Assembly: GCA_949752795.1 (NCBI GenBank)
Contig: OX457064.1
Coordinates: forward strand, 45,132,368 to 45,196,367
Direction: 5' to 3'
DNA from: Hyperoodon ampullatus
Lineage: Eukaryota > Chordata > Mammalia > Artiodactyla > Ziphiidae
DNA length: 64,000 nt
Shown: positions 48,644 to 60,453 of the stretch, one piece after another
How the letters are laid out: each line of letters opens with the position of its first letter
Position numbering within the stretch: the stretch's first letter is position 1
Made by a program: the position numbers and the translations under genes
The notes under the pieces: model-generated
Databases searched by the model: none
Seen by the model: the letters and a program-made list of their open reading frames with translations, nothing else
What the model was told of the DNA's origin: nothing

Positions 48644-48740
48644 AGTGTCTTCATTTCTCAGTGTATTTCCTTTACCACCTAGATGTTCCCTGGTTTTCAA
48701 TGCTTCCTCTCAAAATGTGCCACTGAGAAATGAAGACACT
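48644..48740. repeat. Perfect 20-bp inverted repeat with 57-bp spacer
   Basis: agtgtcttcatttctcagtg (48,644-48,663) and its exact reverse complement cactgagaaatgaagacact (48,721-48,740). No known transposon ends were recognised, and no clear flanking duplication is visible. It starts 37 bases after the neighbouring L1 target duplication. Confidence 0.9.
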
Positions 48741-50159
48741 ATTCCAGGTAACATCTGAGCAGGGCAGTCAAAAATATAAGTGTGTTTTTAGTCAAACCAT
48801 CATTCTATAAGTGCATTTCAAACTTGTAGCTGACTAAAACTACTATAATATGTCTCACATAAACTTCTGCTAAACTAAACCTGAAGTGATGCTATATTTG
48901 CAAAATTTATTTCTTTTTTGAACCTGAAATTAAAGAGCTTGCCTTTATTTTCACTAAATTATATCTTTTGAATTTTAGCCCCTCTTTTAGTATTCTAGGG
49001 AAACTTAATCTTAATTCATGTATTCTAACTATTCCTCTTAATATTGTCTTCTAAAACTTTATATGTCATACATTCCATGTCATTTTTATGTCTTTGAACA
49101 GTGTGGAGGACAGTTTAGTATGTGGAGACAGTGTGGAGGACTGTCTCCCTGTATTGAGATCAATCTATTGATTGACATTTTGGGGATATACATATTGAAT
49201 CCAATCCACTTTTTTGACCTTGTCCTTACAGATATAATTATAAACTGATAAAAGTTTTACTGAACTCAAGATGATGTATTTTTCTAAAATAATAGATCAT
49301 ATTAGAGGATATTATGTCTTTTAATAGAACTTCTTAAGAAGCTCATGTTAGCACTAAATAAATATTCCATTTATTTCATTCATGCTTACAAATAATTTTT
49401 TCAGACTTCAGACTTTCTCAAAATTGACACAGTTCCTGCATTCCAGAAATCCAGTATGTCTGGCCCTATGACCCTGCAGCTAGTCCAGGTTTTCAGAAAG
49501 CTGCCCCAAGAACCTAATTCAAAAGTATAGTATAACCAGAATGGGCATATCCTATAGCAATTTGTCTGAATAAAAACCAGAGGGTCAATTTGGAGTCATG
49601 TCATTTGAGCTACTTTGTACCTCCAGGAAATTGCCGTGGGACTAAGTGATCAAATACTGTATCAGCCAACATCCAGGCCAGAAACACAGACTTTTGAAAT
49701 TGGATAAGTCAAGGAAGATTTATTTACTCAAAGCGATTATTTACAAAGGTATGAGAATAGGGGAACCACAGCAGATAGTACAGCCTATCTGTTTACCAGC
49801 CCTGCCTTTAGATAACAAAGGTATAAAGTCCTTACCAGGACCCAACAGGAAACTAGAAGATACAGGAACATGATGATGTGGTTGATGCCAGCCAGCCAGC
49901 ACCCTAGGACATAGAAAAGAGTGGAGAAAGGAGAGGAATGAACTGGAGATCAAACAAAAACTTCCAGCACCATTTTCATAGCCTGTAAAAGACCAGGCTG
50001 ACAGATAGATATGGTAATAGATATTAAAATATTTCATGTTGTATGTCCCCACCTCCTTCTGTGAGGCCTGTAACCATCCTGTCATTTCATATCTTCTCTG
50101 TGGTCTGTCAGGTCCTTCCTACTGGATCTTCTTCCTTAGTTTGATCATAACTGATAATT
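48741..50159. other. Unassigned non-coding sequence
   Basis: It includes the small direct repeat at 49,098 and two opposite frames at 49,646-50,085 (75 and 114 codons). The frames overlie a block with repeat-like phrasing that I cannot name. No domain is visible in either. Confidence 0.4.
49098..49148. repeat. 30-bp direct repeat and 8-bp hairpin
   Basis: acagtgtggaggac occurs at 49,098-49,111 and again at 49,128-49,141. The second copy is embedded in a perfect stem, ggagacag (49,124-49,131) with ctgtctcc (49,141-49,148). Confidence 0.85.
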
Positions 50160-50275
50160 TAAGTCAGTTTATTTAATCTTTAGCAGATCATGAAACTGAG
50201 GCTTAGCATTCCCACAGCTTAAGTGACAGAGTCAGGGATCAAACTGAGACATATCCAACTCCAAACTATATTATT
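50160..50275 (-). mobile_element. MIR fragment
   Basis: atcatgaaactgaggcttag, then cacagcttaagtgacagagt and cagggatcaaactgagac match the reverse MIR core. Confidence 0.62.
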
Positions 50276-51715
50276 TTACTAATGTTATAAGCTCTTTGGA
50301 ATGCAGTATTTTCATTTGTGAAATGAGAAGGATGCACTGATGTAGATGCATTTAAATTCCTTCAACATCTAGCATTTAACTAAATTTTATTCTAAATATT
50401 AATGGTGATATAAGCCACTTGTATCTATAGAAAGAACTACTTGTAAATTTGCACTATTTGGGAGCAATTTTATTTTTTCTTTGTGCTTTGTTGAATGTCA
50501 AGAATACATGGGTCTTTTTTTTTTTTTTCCTGTAGATACCAGGCATTTTAAACATCAAGCTGAAATTGCAAAAGATTCCACACTGGGATACACTTTCAAA
50601 ACAATTTAGCCACTTTGAAATGTAAATTTGATAAGCAGAAGCACTACTGACACAATTACTATACTCTGTGCAGAGCCCTAAGCAAGTGCAAATGAATTCA
50701 CTTTGTGATAAGAACCTGCACCTGTTGGCTAGCTGCGTTTGGAAGTAGCTGGTCAGCAAATCCTAAGATAGCTGGAATGAGAAGAATATATTAAATTGCG
50801 AAGGGAGATTGAAGTGATATCAATCCATTGTTGCACATTTGTAATCATGGGTTAAAGCTGGTATAACCTAAGGGGTTCCCATTATTTTTGTTTAATGATA
50901 CCACCTCTCCAGTTTTGCCATGCCAGTCAAGACCTTCACTGTCAGAATTCTTTGTTATGTATATCATATGTTTGTCTGGTCACAGTCTGTTGTTGAGAAG
51001 GAAACACTCAATATGATCTGATGCTATATTCCAAGGATTCCTACAGATAAATAATTATTTTACTATTTATCTTTTTCTTAGCAATAGGTTTTGAGCTTCT
51101 TATAATTCAACGAGTTTTTAAGTATTAGTTCAAAACAGAATATTAAAATTAAGTTTTAATCTAATCTGTTATATGTATGTAAAGAGCTTTCACTTATGTG
51201 CTAATAATTTTTAACACCATTCTAATTTTCCTTTGGAGAGGAAAGATGTGTCTATATTTCAGCAAGTTTTATCAGAGTAAGAAATCATATTTTAAGCCAG
51301 ATCTTGAGTTAGGATTCCTACAATAAAACACCACTCGTTCAGTAATTATCCAGCAAAAAAAGGTCTTGAAACTCTTTCAAATATCATGTTAAATCAATTT
51401 CTAAAATTGTATTTGCCATACTGTATTAATTGTTCAATGTAAAGAATACTAGAATATATTCAGAATTGAAGGTGCTAAAGAAAGCACAGAAATAATATTT
51501 TATTCCTTCCAACATATAAAATAGTGAGGAAATCAATATATCTGTACTGCTACTGCTACTACAGTTGATTGAGAAAAAATATTTATGAAGAAGTACCAAG
51601 ATCATTCTAAGAGTTAATATTCAAAATACTTAACAACAGGCAGAGTAGAGGTACTAACCAACCACAAGTGATTTTGACCATTAACAACTCAAAGGACGGA
51701 AAAAGTGGTTGCCAT
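50276..51715. other. Unassigned; candidate conserved block
   Basis: Repeat-free by eye. Positions 50,540-51,000 have non-repetitive, balanced composition. A T-run lies at 50,515-50,528. No gene is supported; the 101-codon minus frame at 50,454-50,759 is motif-free. Confidence 0.38.
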
Positions 51716-51719
51716 GTGA

Positions 51720-51895
51720 ATATAAGCCTTGGTGGTAGCTATCATTATTTTTTCAATTTTGTAGATGAGGAACTAAAATTTCAGAAGATTAAATAATTTC
51801 TCCAAGGTTTGTGAACAGCATAAGATTAAAACCTTATTTATTGAACCTAAATTGAGCTAATTCTTGAACCTGTACTCTAACCACTATATAGACAA
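51720..51895 (-). mobile_element. MIR fossil
   Basis: ttttgtagatgaggaactaa, tttctccaaggtttgtgaac and cctgtactctaaccactata follow reverse MIR, with decay. Confidence 0.65.
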
Positions 51896-52113
51896 TGGCA
51901 ATCTCTGTATACAGTTTGGCAAGTGTAAAACAATATGTATTGGACATCGTGGTTTGGACTTACCTATAATATCAACATAGTCTAGAAAATCTAGGAGTGA
52001 GTTTAGTGTTTGTAATCCAATACTGTAATTTTCAATATAGGAAGTCAAAGTCTACAGAAATGAAGTGATGCTCCTTCTTACACTACGTTTCATACCTTTT
52101 TCACCTAATTTTT

Positions 52114-52402
52114 TTTAAATAAATAAATTTATTTATTTATTTTTGGCTGTGTTGTGGCATCGTTTCTGTGCGAGGGCTTTTTTTAGTTGCGGTGAGCAGG
52201 GGCCACTCTTCATCACAGTGTGCGGGCCTTTCACTGTCGCAGCCTCTCATTGCGGAGCACAGGCTCCAGACGCGCAGGCTCAGTAGTTGTGGCTCACAGG
52301 CCTAGTTGCTCCGCGGCCTACGGGATCTTCCCAGACCAGGGCTCGAACCCGTGTCCCCTGCATTGGCAGGCAGATTCTCAACCACTGCACCACCAGGGAA
52401 GC
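52114..52402 (-). mobile_element. Longer CHR-family SINE
   Basis: A reverse tRNA-Glu SINE of about 290 bp, longer than the 210-bp copies. Beyond the shared half (gcggagcacaggctccagac to the caccagggaagcc end) it has an extra 3' part with tttggctgtgttgtggcatc and gctttttttagttgcggtga. The tail is a TTTA repeat. cctaattttt (52,104-52,113) and cctaatctaattttt (52,403-52,417) are a plausible but imperfect duplication. Confidence 0.87.
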
Positions 52403-52563
52403 CCTAATCTAATTTTTATATGTTAGATATTTGAAACACCTTTTCACTTACTAATGTTGAAATTATTGATAAAAACACTAGGTGATGAACAGTATATCTT
52501 GAGATGATTGTTTGCCTACAAGATATTTACTATTTCAAATATATAGACAAACCAATTTTTTAA

Positions 52564-52924
52564 ACATCTTTATTGGAGTATAACTGCTTTATAATAGTGT
52601 CTTAGTTTCTGCTTTATAACAAAGTGAATCAGTTATACATATACATATGATCCCATATCTCTTCCCTCTTGTGCCTCCCTCCCTCCCACCCTCCCTATCC
52701 CACCCTTCTAGGTGGTCACAAAGCACCAAGCTGATCTCCCTGTGCTATGCTGCAGCTTCCCACTAGCTATCTATTTTCCGTTTGGTAGTGTATATATGTC
52801 CATGCCACTCTCTCACTTTGTCCCAGCTTACCCTTCCCCCTGCCCATATCCTCAAGTCGATTCTCAAGTAAGTCTGTGTCTTTATTCCCATCTTGCCCCT
52901 AGGTTCTTCATGACCATTTATTTT
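52564..52924 (-). other. L1 3' UTR
   Basis: Reverse orientation: aacatctttattggagtata region at the end, the ccctccctcccaccctccct run (G-rich in L1 sense), and ctctctcactttgtcccagc. The G-rich 3' UTR run is a general L1 trait. The end coincides with the duplication at 52,552-52,563. Confidence 0.88.
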
Positions 52925-55900
52925 TAGATTCCATATATATGTGTTAGCATACGGTATTTATTTTTCTCTTTCTGACTTACTTCACTCTGTGTGAAAGTCG
53001 AGGTCCATCCACCTCACTACAAATAACTCAATTTCGTTTCTTTTTATGCATAAGTAATAGTCCATTGTATATATGTGCCACATCTTCTTTATCCATTCAT
53101 CTGTTGAAGGACTCTTAGATAGCTTCCATGTCCTGGCCATTGTAAATAGAGCTACAGTGAACATTTTGGTACCTGTTTTTGAATTATGGTTATCTCAGGG
53201 TATATGCCCAGTAGTGGGATTGCTGGGTCATATGGTAGTTCTATTTGTAGTTTTTTAGGGAACCTCCATACTGTTCTCCATAGTGGCTGTATCAATTTAC
53301 ATTCCCACCAACAGTGCAAGAGGGTTCCCTTTTCTCCACACCCTCTCCAGCATATATTGTTTGTGTATATTTTGATGATGGCCATTCTGAACGGTGTAAA
53401 ATGACATCTCATTGTACTTTTGATTTGCATTTCTCTAATGATTAATGATGTTGAGCATTCTTTCATGTATTTGTTGGCAATCTCTATATCTTCTTTGGAG
53501 AAATGTCTATTTAGGTCTTCTGCCCATTTTAGGATTGGGTTGTTTGTTTTTTTGATATTGAGCTGCATGAGCTGCTTATAAATTTTGGAGAGTAATCCTT
53601 TGTTAGTTGCTTCATTTGCAAATACTTCCTCCCATTCTGAGGGTTGTCTTTTCATCTTGTTTATGGTTTCCTTTGCTGTGTAAAAGCTTTTAAGTATCAC
53701 TAGGTCCCATTTGTTTATTTTTGTTTTTATTTCCATTTCTCTAGGAGGTGGGTCAAAAAGGATCTTGCTGTGATTTATGTCATAGAGTGTTCTGCCTATG
53801 TTTTCCTCTAAGAGTTTGATACTGTCTGGTCTTACATTTAAGCAAAACATTTTGAGTTTATTTTTGTGTATGGTGTTAGGGAGTGTTCTAATTTCATTCT
53901 TTTACATGTAGCTGTCCAGTTTTCCCAGCACAACTTATTGAAGAGGCTGTCTTTTCTCCACTGTATATTCTTGCCTCCTTTGTCAAAGATAAGGTGACCA
54001 TATGTGCATGGGTTTATCTCTCGGCTTTCTATCCTGTTCCACAGATCTATATTTCTGTTTTTGTGCCAGTACCATACTGTCTTTATTACTGTAGCTTTGA
54101 AGTATAGTCTGAAGTCACAGAGCCTGATTCCTCCAGATCTATTTTTTTTTCTCAAGATTGCTTTGCCTATTCGGGGTCTTTTGTGTTCCCACACAAATTA
54201 TGAAATTTTTTGTTCTACTTCTGTGAAAAATGCCATTGGTAGTTTGATAGGGATTGCATTGAACCTGCAGATTGCTTTGGGTAGTAGCATCATTATCACA
54301 ATGTTGATTCTTCCAATCCAAGAACATGGTATATCTCTCCATCTATTTGTATCATCTTTAATTTCTTTTATCAGTGTCATATAATTTTCTGCATACAGGT
54401 CTTTTGTCTCCTTGGGTAGGTTTATTCCTAGATATTTTATTCTTTTGGTTGCAATAGTAAATGGGAGTGTTTTCTTAATTTCCCTTTGAGATTTTTCATC
54501 ATTACTGTATAGGAATGCAAGAGAGTTCTGTGCATTAATTTTGTATCCTGCTACTTTACCAAATGCATTGATTAGCTCTAGTAGTTTTCTGGTAGCATCT
54601 TTAGGATTCTCTATGTATAGTATCACGTCATCTGCAAATACTGACAGCTTTACTTCTTCTTTTCCGATTTGTATTCCTTTTATTTCTTTTTCTTCTCTGA
54701 CTGCTGTGGCTAAAACTTCCAAAACTATGTTGAATAATAGTGGTGAGAGTGGGCAACTTTGTCTTGTTCCTGATCTTAGTGGAAATGGTTTCAGTTTTTC
54801 ACCATTGAGGACGATGTTTGCTGTGGGTTTGTCATCTATGGCCTTTATTATGTTGAGGAAAGTTCCCTCTATGCCTACTTTCTGGAGGGATTTTTATCAT
54901 AAATGGGTGCTGAATTTTGTCCAAAGCTTTCTCTGCATCTATTGAGATGATCATATGGTTTTTCTCCTTCGGTTTGTTAATATGGTGTATCACATTGATT
55001 GATTTTCGGAAGTTGAAGAATCCTTGCATTCCTGGGATAAACCCCACTTGATCATGGTGTGTGATCCTTTAAATGTGCTGTTGGATTCTGTTTGCTAGTA
55101 TTTTGTTGACGATTTTTGCATCAATGTTTATATCAGTGATATTGGCCTGTAGTTTTCTTTCTTTGTGACATCTTTGTCTGGTTTTGGTATCAGGGTGATG
55201 GTGGCCTCATAGAATGAGTTTGGGTGTGTTCCTCCCTCTGCTATATTTTGGAAGAGTTTGAGAAGTATAGGTGTTGGCTCTTGTCTAAATGTTTGATAGA
55301 ATTCCCCTGTGAAGCCCTCTGGTCCTGGGCTTTTGTTTCTTGGAAGATTTTTAATCACAGTTTCAATTTCAGTGCTTGTGATTGGTCTGTTCATATTTTC
55401 TATTTCTTCCTGATTCATTAGTGGCAGGTTGTGCATTTCTAAGAATTTGTCCATTTCTTCCAGGTTGTCCATTTTATTGGCATAGAGTTACTTGTAGTAA
55501 TCTCTAATGATCCTTTGTATTTCTGCTGTGTCATTGGTTACTTGTCCTTTTTCATTTCTAATTCTATTGATTTGGGTCTTCTCCCTTTTTTTCTTCATGA
55601 GTCTGGCTAATGGTTTATCAATTTTGTTTATCGTCTCAAAGAACTAGCTTTTAGTTTTATTGATCTTTGCTATCGTTTCCTTCATTTCTTTTTAATTTAT
55701 TTCTGATCTGATCTTTATTTCTTTCCTTCTGCTAACTTTGGGTTTTTTTTCGTCTTTCTCTAATCGCTTTAGGTGTAAGTTTAGGTTGTTTATTTGAGCC
55801 GTTTCTTGTTTCTTAAGGTAGGATTGTATTGCTCTAAGCTTCCCTCTTAGAACTGCTTTTGCTGCATCCCATAGGTTTTGGGTCATCCTGTTTTCATTGT

Positions 55901-56948
55901 CATTTGTTTCTAGGTATTTTTTTACTTCCTCTTTGATTTCTTCAGTTGTGTCTTGGTTATTACTTAGTGTGTTGTTTAGCCTCTATGTGTTTGTATTTTT
56001 TACAGCTTTTTAATTTTTTTTTTCTTTGTGATATGCAGGCCTGTCACTGTTGCGGCCTCTCCTGTTGCGGAGCACAGGCTCTGGATGTGCAGGCCCAGTG
56101 TCCGTGGCTCACGGGCCTAGCTGCTCCGCGGCATGTGGGATCTTCCTGAACCGGGGCACGAACCCATGTCCCCTGCATCGCCAGGCGGACTCTCAACCAC
56201 TGCGCCACCAGGGAAGCCCTTACAGATTTTTTCTTTTAATTGATATCTAGTCTCATAGCGTTGTGGTCTGAAGATTACTTGATAATATTTCAATTTTCTT
56301 AATTTTACCAAGTCTTGATTTGTGACCCAAGATACGATCTATCCTGGAGAATGTTCCATGAGCACTTGAGAAGAATGTGTATTCTGTTGTTTTTGGATGG
56401 AATGTCCTATAAATATCTATTAAGTCTATCTTGTTTAATGTATCATTTAAAGCTTGTGTTTCCTTATTTATTTTCATTTTGGATGATCTGTCCATTGGTG
56501 AAAGTGGGGTATTAAAGTCCCCTACTATGATTGTGCTTCTGTTGATTTCCCCTTTTATGGTTGTTAGTATTTGCCTTATGTATTGAGGTGCTCCTAGGTT
56601 GGGTGCATAAATATTTGCAATGGTTATATCGTCTTCTTGGATTGATCCTTTGATCATTATGCAGTGTCCGTCTTTGTCCCTTGTAATATTCTTTGTTTTA
56701 AAGGCTATTTTGTCTGATATGAGAATTTGTACTCCAGCTTTCTTTTGATTTCCATTTGCATGGAAAATCTTTTTCCATCCCGTAACTTTCAGTCTGTATG
56801 TGTCCCTAGGTCTGAAGTGGGTCTCTTGTAGACAGCATATATACGGGTCTTATTTTTGTATCCATTCAGCCAATCTATGTCTTTTGGTTGGAGCATTTAA
56901 TCCATTTACATTTAAGGTAATTATCAATATGTATGTTCCTATTCCCAT
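52925..56948 (-). pseudogene. L1 ORF2 (endonuclease/reverse transcriptase), broken
   Basis: The start is at 56,948 (ATG GGA ATA GGA ACA TAC ATA), matching the usual ORF2 N-terminus. The endonuclease part keeps GDFNTPLSPMDRSS (about 56,481-56,522) and SRIDRILGHKS, where His of the usual SRIDHILGH is Arg. A SINE splits the frame after SSNLQTTTL. RT follows: [17 protein letters not shown] (Glu for the usual Asp), [12 protein letters not shown] (about 54,910-54,950) and the catalytic FADD at 54,627-54,638. The C-terminal [19 protein letters not shown] lies near 53,297-53,355. Frames break repeatedly (for example near 55,048, 54,195, 53,845 and 53,155). Confidence is high for identity and for loss of function. 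Confidence 0.95.
56012..56219 (-). mobile_element. CHR-type SINE nested in L1 ORF2
   Basis: T-rich leader, gatatgcaggcctgtcactg, and a gccaccagggaagcc end. ttacagcttttt (56,000-56,011) and ttacagattttt (56,220-56,231) flank it, with one mismatch. Same orientation as the host L1. Confidence 0.92.
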
Positions 56949-57006
56949 TTCCTTAATTGTCTTGGGTTTGTTATTGTAGGTCTTTTTCTTCTGTTGTTTT
57001 TCCTGC

Positions 57007-58133
57007 CTAGAGAAGTTCCTTTAGTATTTGTTGTAAAGCTGGTTTGGTGGTGCTGAATTCTCTTTGCTTTGCTTGTTTGTAAAGGTTTTAATTTCCCCAT
57101 CAAATCTGAATGAGATCCTTGCTGGGTAGAGTAATCTTGGTGGTATGTTTTTCTCCTTCATCACTTTAAATATGTCCTGCCATTACCTTCTGGCTTGCAG
57201 AGTTTCTGCTGAAAGATCAGCTGTTAACCTTATGGAGATTCACTTGTGTGTTATTTGTTGTTTTTCCCTTGCTGCTTTTAATATTTTTTCTCTGTATTTA
57301 ATTTTTGATAGTTTGATTTAATATGTGTCTTCACATGTGTCTCATTGGATTTATCCTTTATGGGACTCTCTGTGCTTCCTGTACTTGATTAACTATTTCC
57401 TTTCCCGTATTAGGGATGTTTTCAACTATAATCTCTTCAAATATTTTCTCAGTCCCTTTCTTCTTCTCTTCTTCTGCGACCCTTATAATTCGAATGTTGG
57501 TTTGTTTAATGTTGTCCAAGAGGTATCTGAGACTGTCCCCAATTCTTTTTTTTTTTTTTTTTTTTTGCGGTACACAGGTCTCTGACTGTTATGGCCTCTC
57601 CCGTTGTGGAGCACAGGCTGCGGACGCGCAGGCTCAGCAGCCGTAGCTCAGGAGCCCAGCCACTCTGCGGCATGTGGGATCCTCTCGGACCGGGGCACGA
57701 ACCCATGTCCCCTGCATCAGCAGGAGGACTCTCAACCAGTGAACCATCAGGGAAGCCCTGTCCTCAATTCTTTTCATTCTTTTTTCTTTATTCTGCTCTG
57801 TGGTAGTTATTTCCACTATTTTATGTTCCAGGTCACTTATCCCTTCTTCTGCCTCAGTTATTCTGCTATTGATCCCTTCTAGAGAATTTTTATTTCATTT
57901 TTTGTGTTGTTCATCACTGTTTGTTTGCTCTTTAGTTCTTCTAGGCACTTGTTAAATATTTCTTGTATTTTCTCCGTTCTATTTGCAAGATTTTGGATCA
58001 TCTGTACTATTATTATTCTGAATTCTTTTTCAGGTAGACTGCCTATTACCTCTTCATTTGTTAGGTCTGGTGGGTTTTTACCTTGCTCCTTCATCTGCTG
58101 TGTGTTTCTCTGTCTTATCATTTTGCTTAACAT
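57007..58133 (-). pseudogene. L1 ORF1 (RNA-binding chaperone), broken
   Basis: ORF1p is the trimeric RNA-binding partner of ORF2p. The ATG at 58,133 opens MLSKMIRQRNTQQMKEQ, and the frame passes LTNEEVIGSLPEKEFRIIIV. It ends early at 57,879, consistent with loss of one base in an AAATTAAAA-type stretch near 57,893. Beyond the SINE, remnants of the RNA-recognition region (NIRIIRVAEEE, then GTEKIFEEIIVENIPNTGKE) and of the C-terminus (REFSTTKPALQQILKELL) are readable. The normal stop is TAG at 57,007-57,009. Further stops lie in between. Confidence 0.92.
57550..57757 (-). mobile_element. CHR-type SINE nested in L1 ORF1
   Basis: gcggtacacaggtctctgac, ggagcacaggctgcggacgc and an end reading accatcagggaagcc. 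ctgtccccaattctttt (57,533-57,549) and ctgtcctcaattctttt (57,758-57,774) form a 17-bp duplication with one mismatch. It is inserted in the coiled-coil/RRM part of ORF1. Confidence 0.93.
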
Positions 58134-60062
58134 ACTGTGTTTGGGGTCTCCTTTTTGCAGGCTGCAGGTTTGTAGTTCCTGTTGTTTTTGGTGTCTGTCC
58201 CCAGTGGCTAAACTTGGTTCAGTGTGTTTTGTAGGCTTCCTAGTGGAGGTGACTAGTGCCTGTGTTCTGGTGGATGAGGCTGGATCTTGTCTTTCTGGTG
58301 GGCAGGTCCATGTCTGATGGTTTGTTCTGGGGTGTCTGTGGCCTTATTATGATTTTAGGCAGCCTGTGTCCTAATGGATGGGGTTGTGTTCCTGTCCTGC
58401 TAGTTGTTTGTCATAGGGTGTTCAGCAGTGTAGCTTGCTGGTCATTGAGTGGAGCTGGGTCTTGACGTTGAGATGGAGATCTCTGGGAGATTTTCGCCAT
58501 TAGATATTACGTGGAGCTGGGAGGTCTGTTGTGGACCAGTGTCCTGAACTTGGCTCTCCCACCTAAGAGGCACAGCCGTGGTGCCTGGTTGGAGCGCCAA
58601 GACCCTGTCATCCACACGGCTCACAGTAAAAGGGAAAAAAGAAAGAAAGAAAGGAGATAAAATAAAATAACATAACATAACATAAAATAAAATAGGTATT
58701 AAGTTAAAAAATAAGAAATAATTATCAATAAAAAATTTTTTTAAAGTATAAAAAAAAAAACGGACAGGCAGAACTCTAGGACAAATGATAAAAGCAAAGC
58801 TATACAGACAAAATCACACACAGAAGCATACACATACACACACAATAATAATATATATATTGTTGCTCCCAAAATCCACCTCCTCAATCTGGGAGGTATT
58901 CCACAGATGCAGGGTATATCAAGTTGATTGTGGAGGTTTAATCCTCTGCTCCTGAGGCTGCTGGGAGAGATTTCCCTTTGTCTTCTTTGTTCGTACAACT
59001 CCTGGGGTTCAGCTTTGGATTTGGCCCCGCCTCTGCTTGTAGGTTGCCTGAGGGCATCTGTTCCTGATCAGACAGGACGGGGTTAAAGGAGCAGCTGATT
59101 CTGGGGCTCTCGCTCACTCAGGCCGGGGGGAGGGAGGGGTACGGATGCAGGGTGAGCCTGCGGCAGCAGAGGCCAGCATGACATTGCAACAGCCTGAGGT
59201 GCACCGTGTGGTCTCCCGTGGAGGTTGTCCATGGATCCTGGGACCCTGGCAGTGGTGTGCGGCACAGGCTCCCAGGAGGGGAGGTGTGGAGAGTGACCTG
59301 TGCATGCACACAGGCTTCTTGGTGGTGGCAGCAGCAGCCTTAGCATCTCATGCCTGTCTCTGGGGTCCACGCTGATAGCCGCGGCTCACGCCCGTCTCTG
59401 GAGCTCCTTTAAGCAGCGCTCTTAATCCCCTCTCCTTTTGCACCAGGAAACAAAGAGGCAAGAAAAAGTCTCTTGCCTCTTTGGCAGTTCCAGACCTTTT
59501 CCTGGACTCCCTTCCGGCTCGCTGTGGTGTGCTAGCTTCTTCAGGCTGTGTTCACACAGCCAACCCCAGTCTTCTCTCAGGGATCCGACCAAAGCCCGAA
59601 CCTCAGCTCCCAGCCCCCGCCCGCCGCAGCGGGTGATCAGACAAGCCTCTCAGGCTGGTGAGTGCTGGTCGGCACCGATCCTCTATGTGGGAATCTCTCC
59701 GCTTTGCCCTCCACACCCCTGTTTCTGTGTTCTCCTCCACGCGCCCTAAGCTCCCTCCTCTGCCACCCCCAGTCTCCGCCCGCGAAGGGGCTTCCTAGTG
59801 TGTGGAAACCTTTCCTCCTTCACAGCTCCCTCCCACTGGTGCAGGTCCCGTCCCTATTCTTTTCTCTCTGTTTTTTCTCTTTTCTCTGCCCTACCCAGGT
59901 ACATGGGGAGTTTCTTGCCTTTTGGGAGGTCTGAGGTTTTCTGCCAGCATTCAGTAGGTGTTCTGTAGGAGTTGTTCCACATGTAGATGTATTTCTGATG
60001 TATTTGTGGGGAGGAAGGTGATCTCCACGTCTTACTCTTCCGCCATCTTGAAGCTTCTTCCC
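58134..60062 (-). promoter_or_regulatory. L1 5' UTR (internal promoter region), complete-looking
   Basis: In L1 sense the UTR begins near 60,058 with gcttcaagatggcggaagag, the canonical AAGATGGCGG start that carries a YY1-type site, known in L1s to position transcription start. It continues through a GC-rich part (59,040-59,790) with several CpGs. An A/T-rich low-complexity segment (58,620-58,760, TAAAATAAAATAACAT units) divides it. The ORF1-proximal part (58,134-58,620) follows. Open frames here of up to 137 codons on either strand are UTR by-products. Promoter activity is inferred from family knowledge, and decay has not been measured. Confidence 0.85.
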
Positions 60063-60074
60063 CCAATTTTTTAA

Positions 60075-60453
60075 CATGATTGAAATATCTTGTTCTTTGG
60101 TAGACTTAACCCCATAGGTAAACATGGAATATATCAGAAGGCTGTGTGGCAATTAAACTTACCTTTTTCATACTTTTCCAGCAAATATGAAAGCATTCCT
60201 ATGAGAGCAGATGAGTCTAGAAGTCTGATGTATAGACAGCCAGAGACTTACCTCTTATATATCCTTTCCCACCCTCTGAGCTTTTCAAGAGTGAAAAAAG
60301 AGATTTGGATTCCAAGGAAATGTTGCATACATAGTTTCTTTTGTAACTAAGTATCGTGGCTTTTTACCTTAGGCTTTATAGATGCCTGTGATAGCATAGC
60401 TTTAGTTCATTCCTTGCTTATTATATCATCCATGCTTGCAATCTGCATTTACA
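60075..60453. other. Unassigned non-coding sequence
   Basis: Nothing recognised. The 86-codon plus frame (60,090-60,350) has no motif. Confidence 0.42.

Larger units (their letters stand above)
52564..60062 (-). mobile_element. Near full-length L1 with 5' UTR and two nested SINEs
   Basis: An autonomous-type L1, now dead, in minus orientation. From its 5' end (60,062) to its 3' end (52,564) it shows a long 5' UTR, ORF1, a short spacer, ORF2 and a 3' UTR of the same type as the L1 at 29,451. A perfect 12-bp duplication, ccaattttttaa, flanks it at 52,552-52,563 and 60,063-60,074. Minus the two SINEs it is about 7.1 kb, a normal complete length for mammalian L1. The poly(A) tail is nearly gone. 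Both frames are broken, so it cannot move by itself. Confidence 0.95.

Noticed and set aside
57879..60152. Many frames of 60-137 codons on both strands
   Set aside because: They lie in the L1 5' UTR and ORF1 start. Only the minus frame from 58,133 is a real (broken) ORF1; the rest are shadows of UTR sequence.
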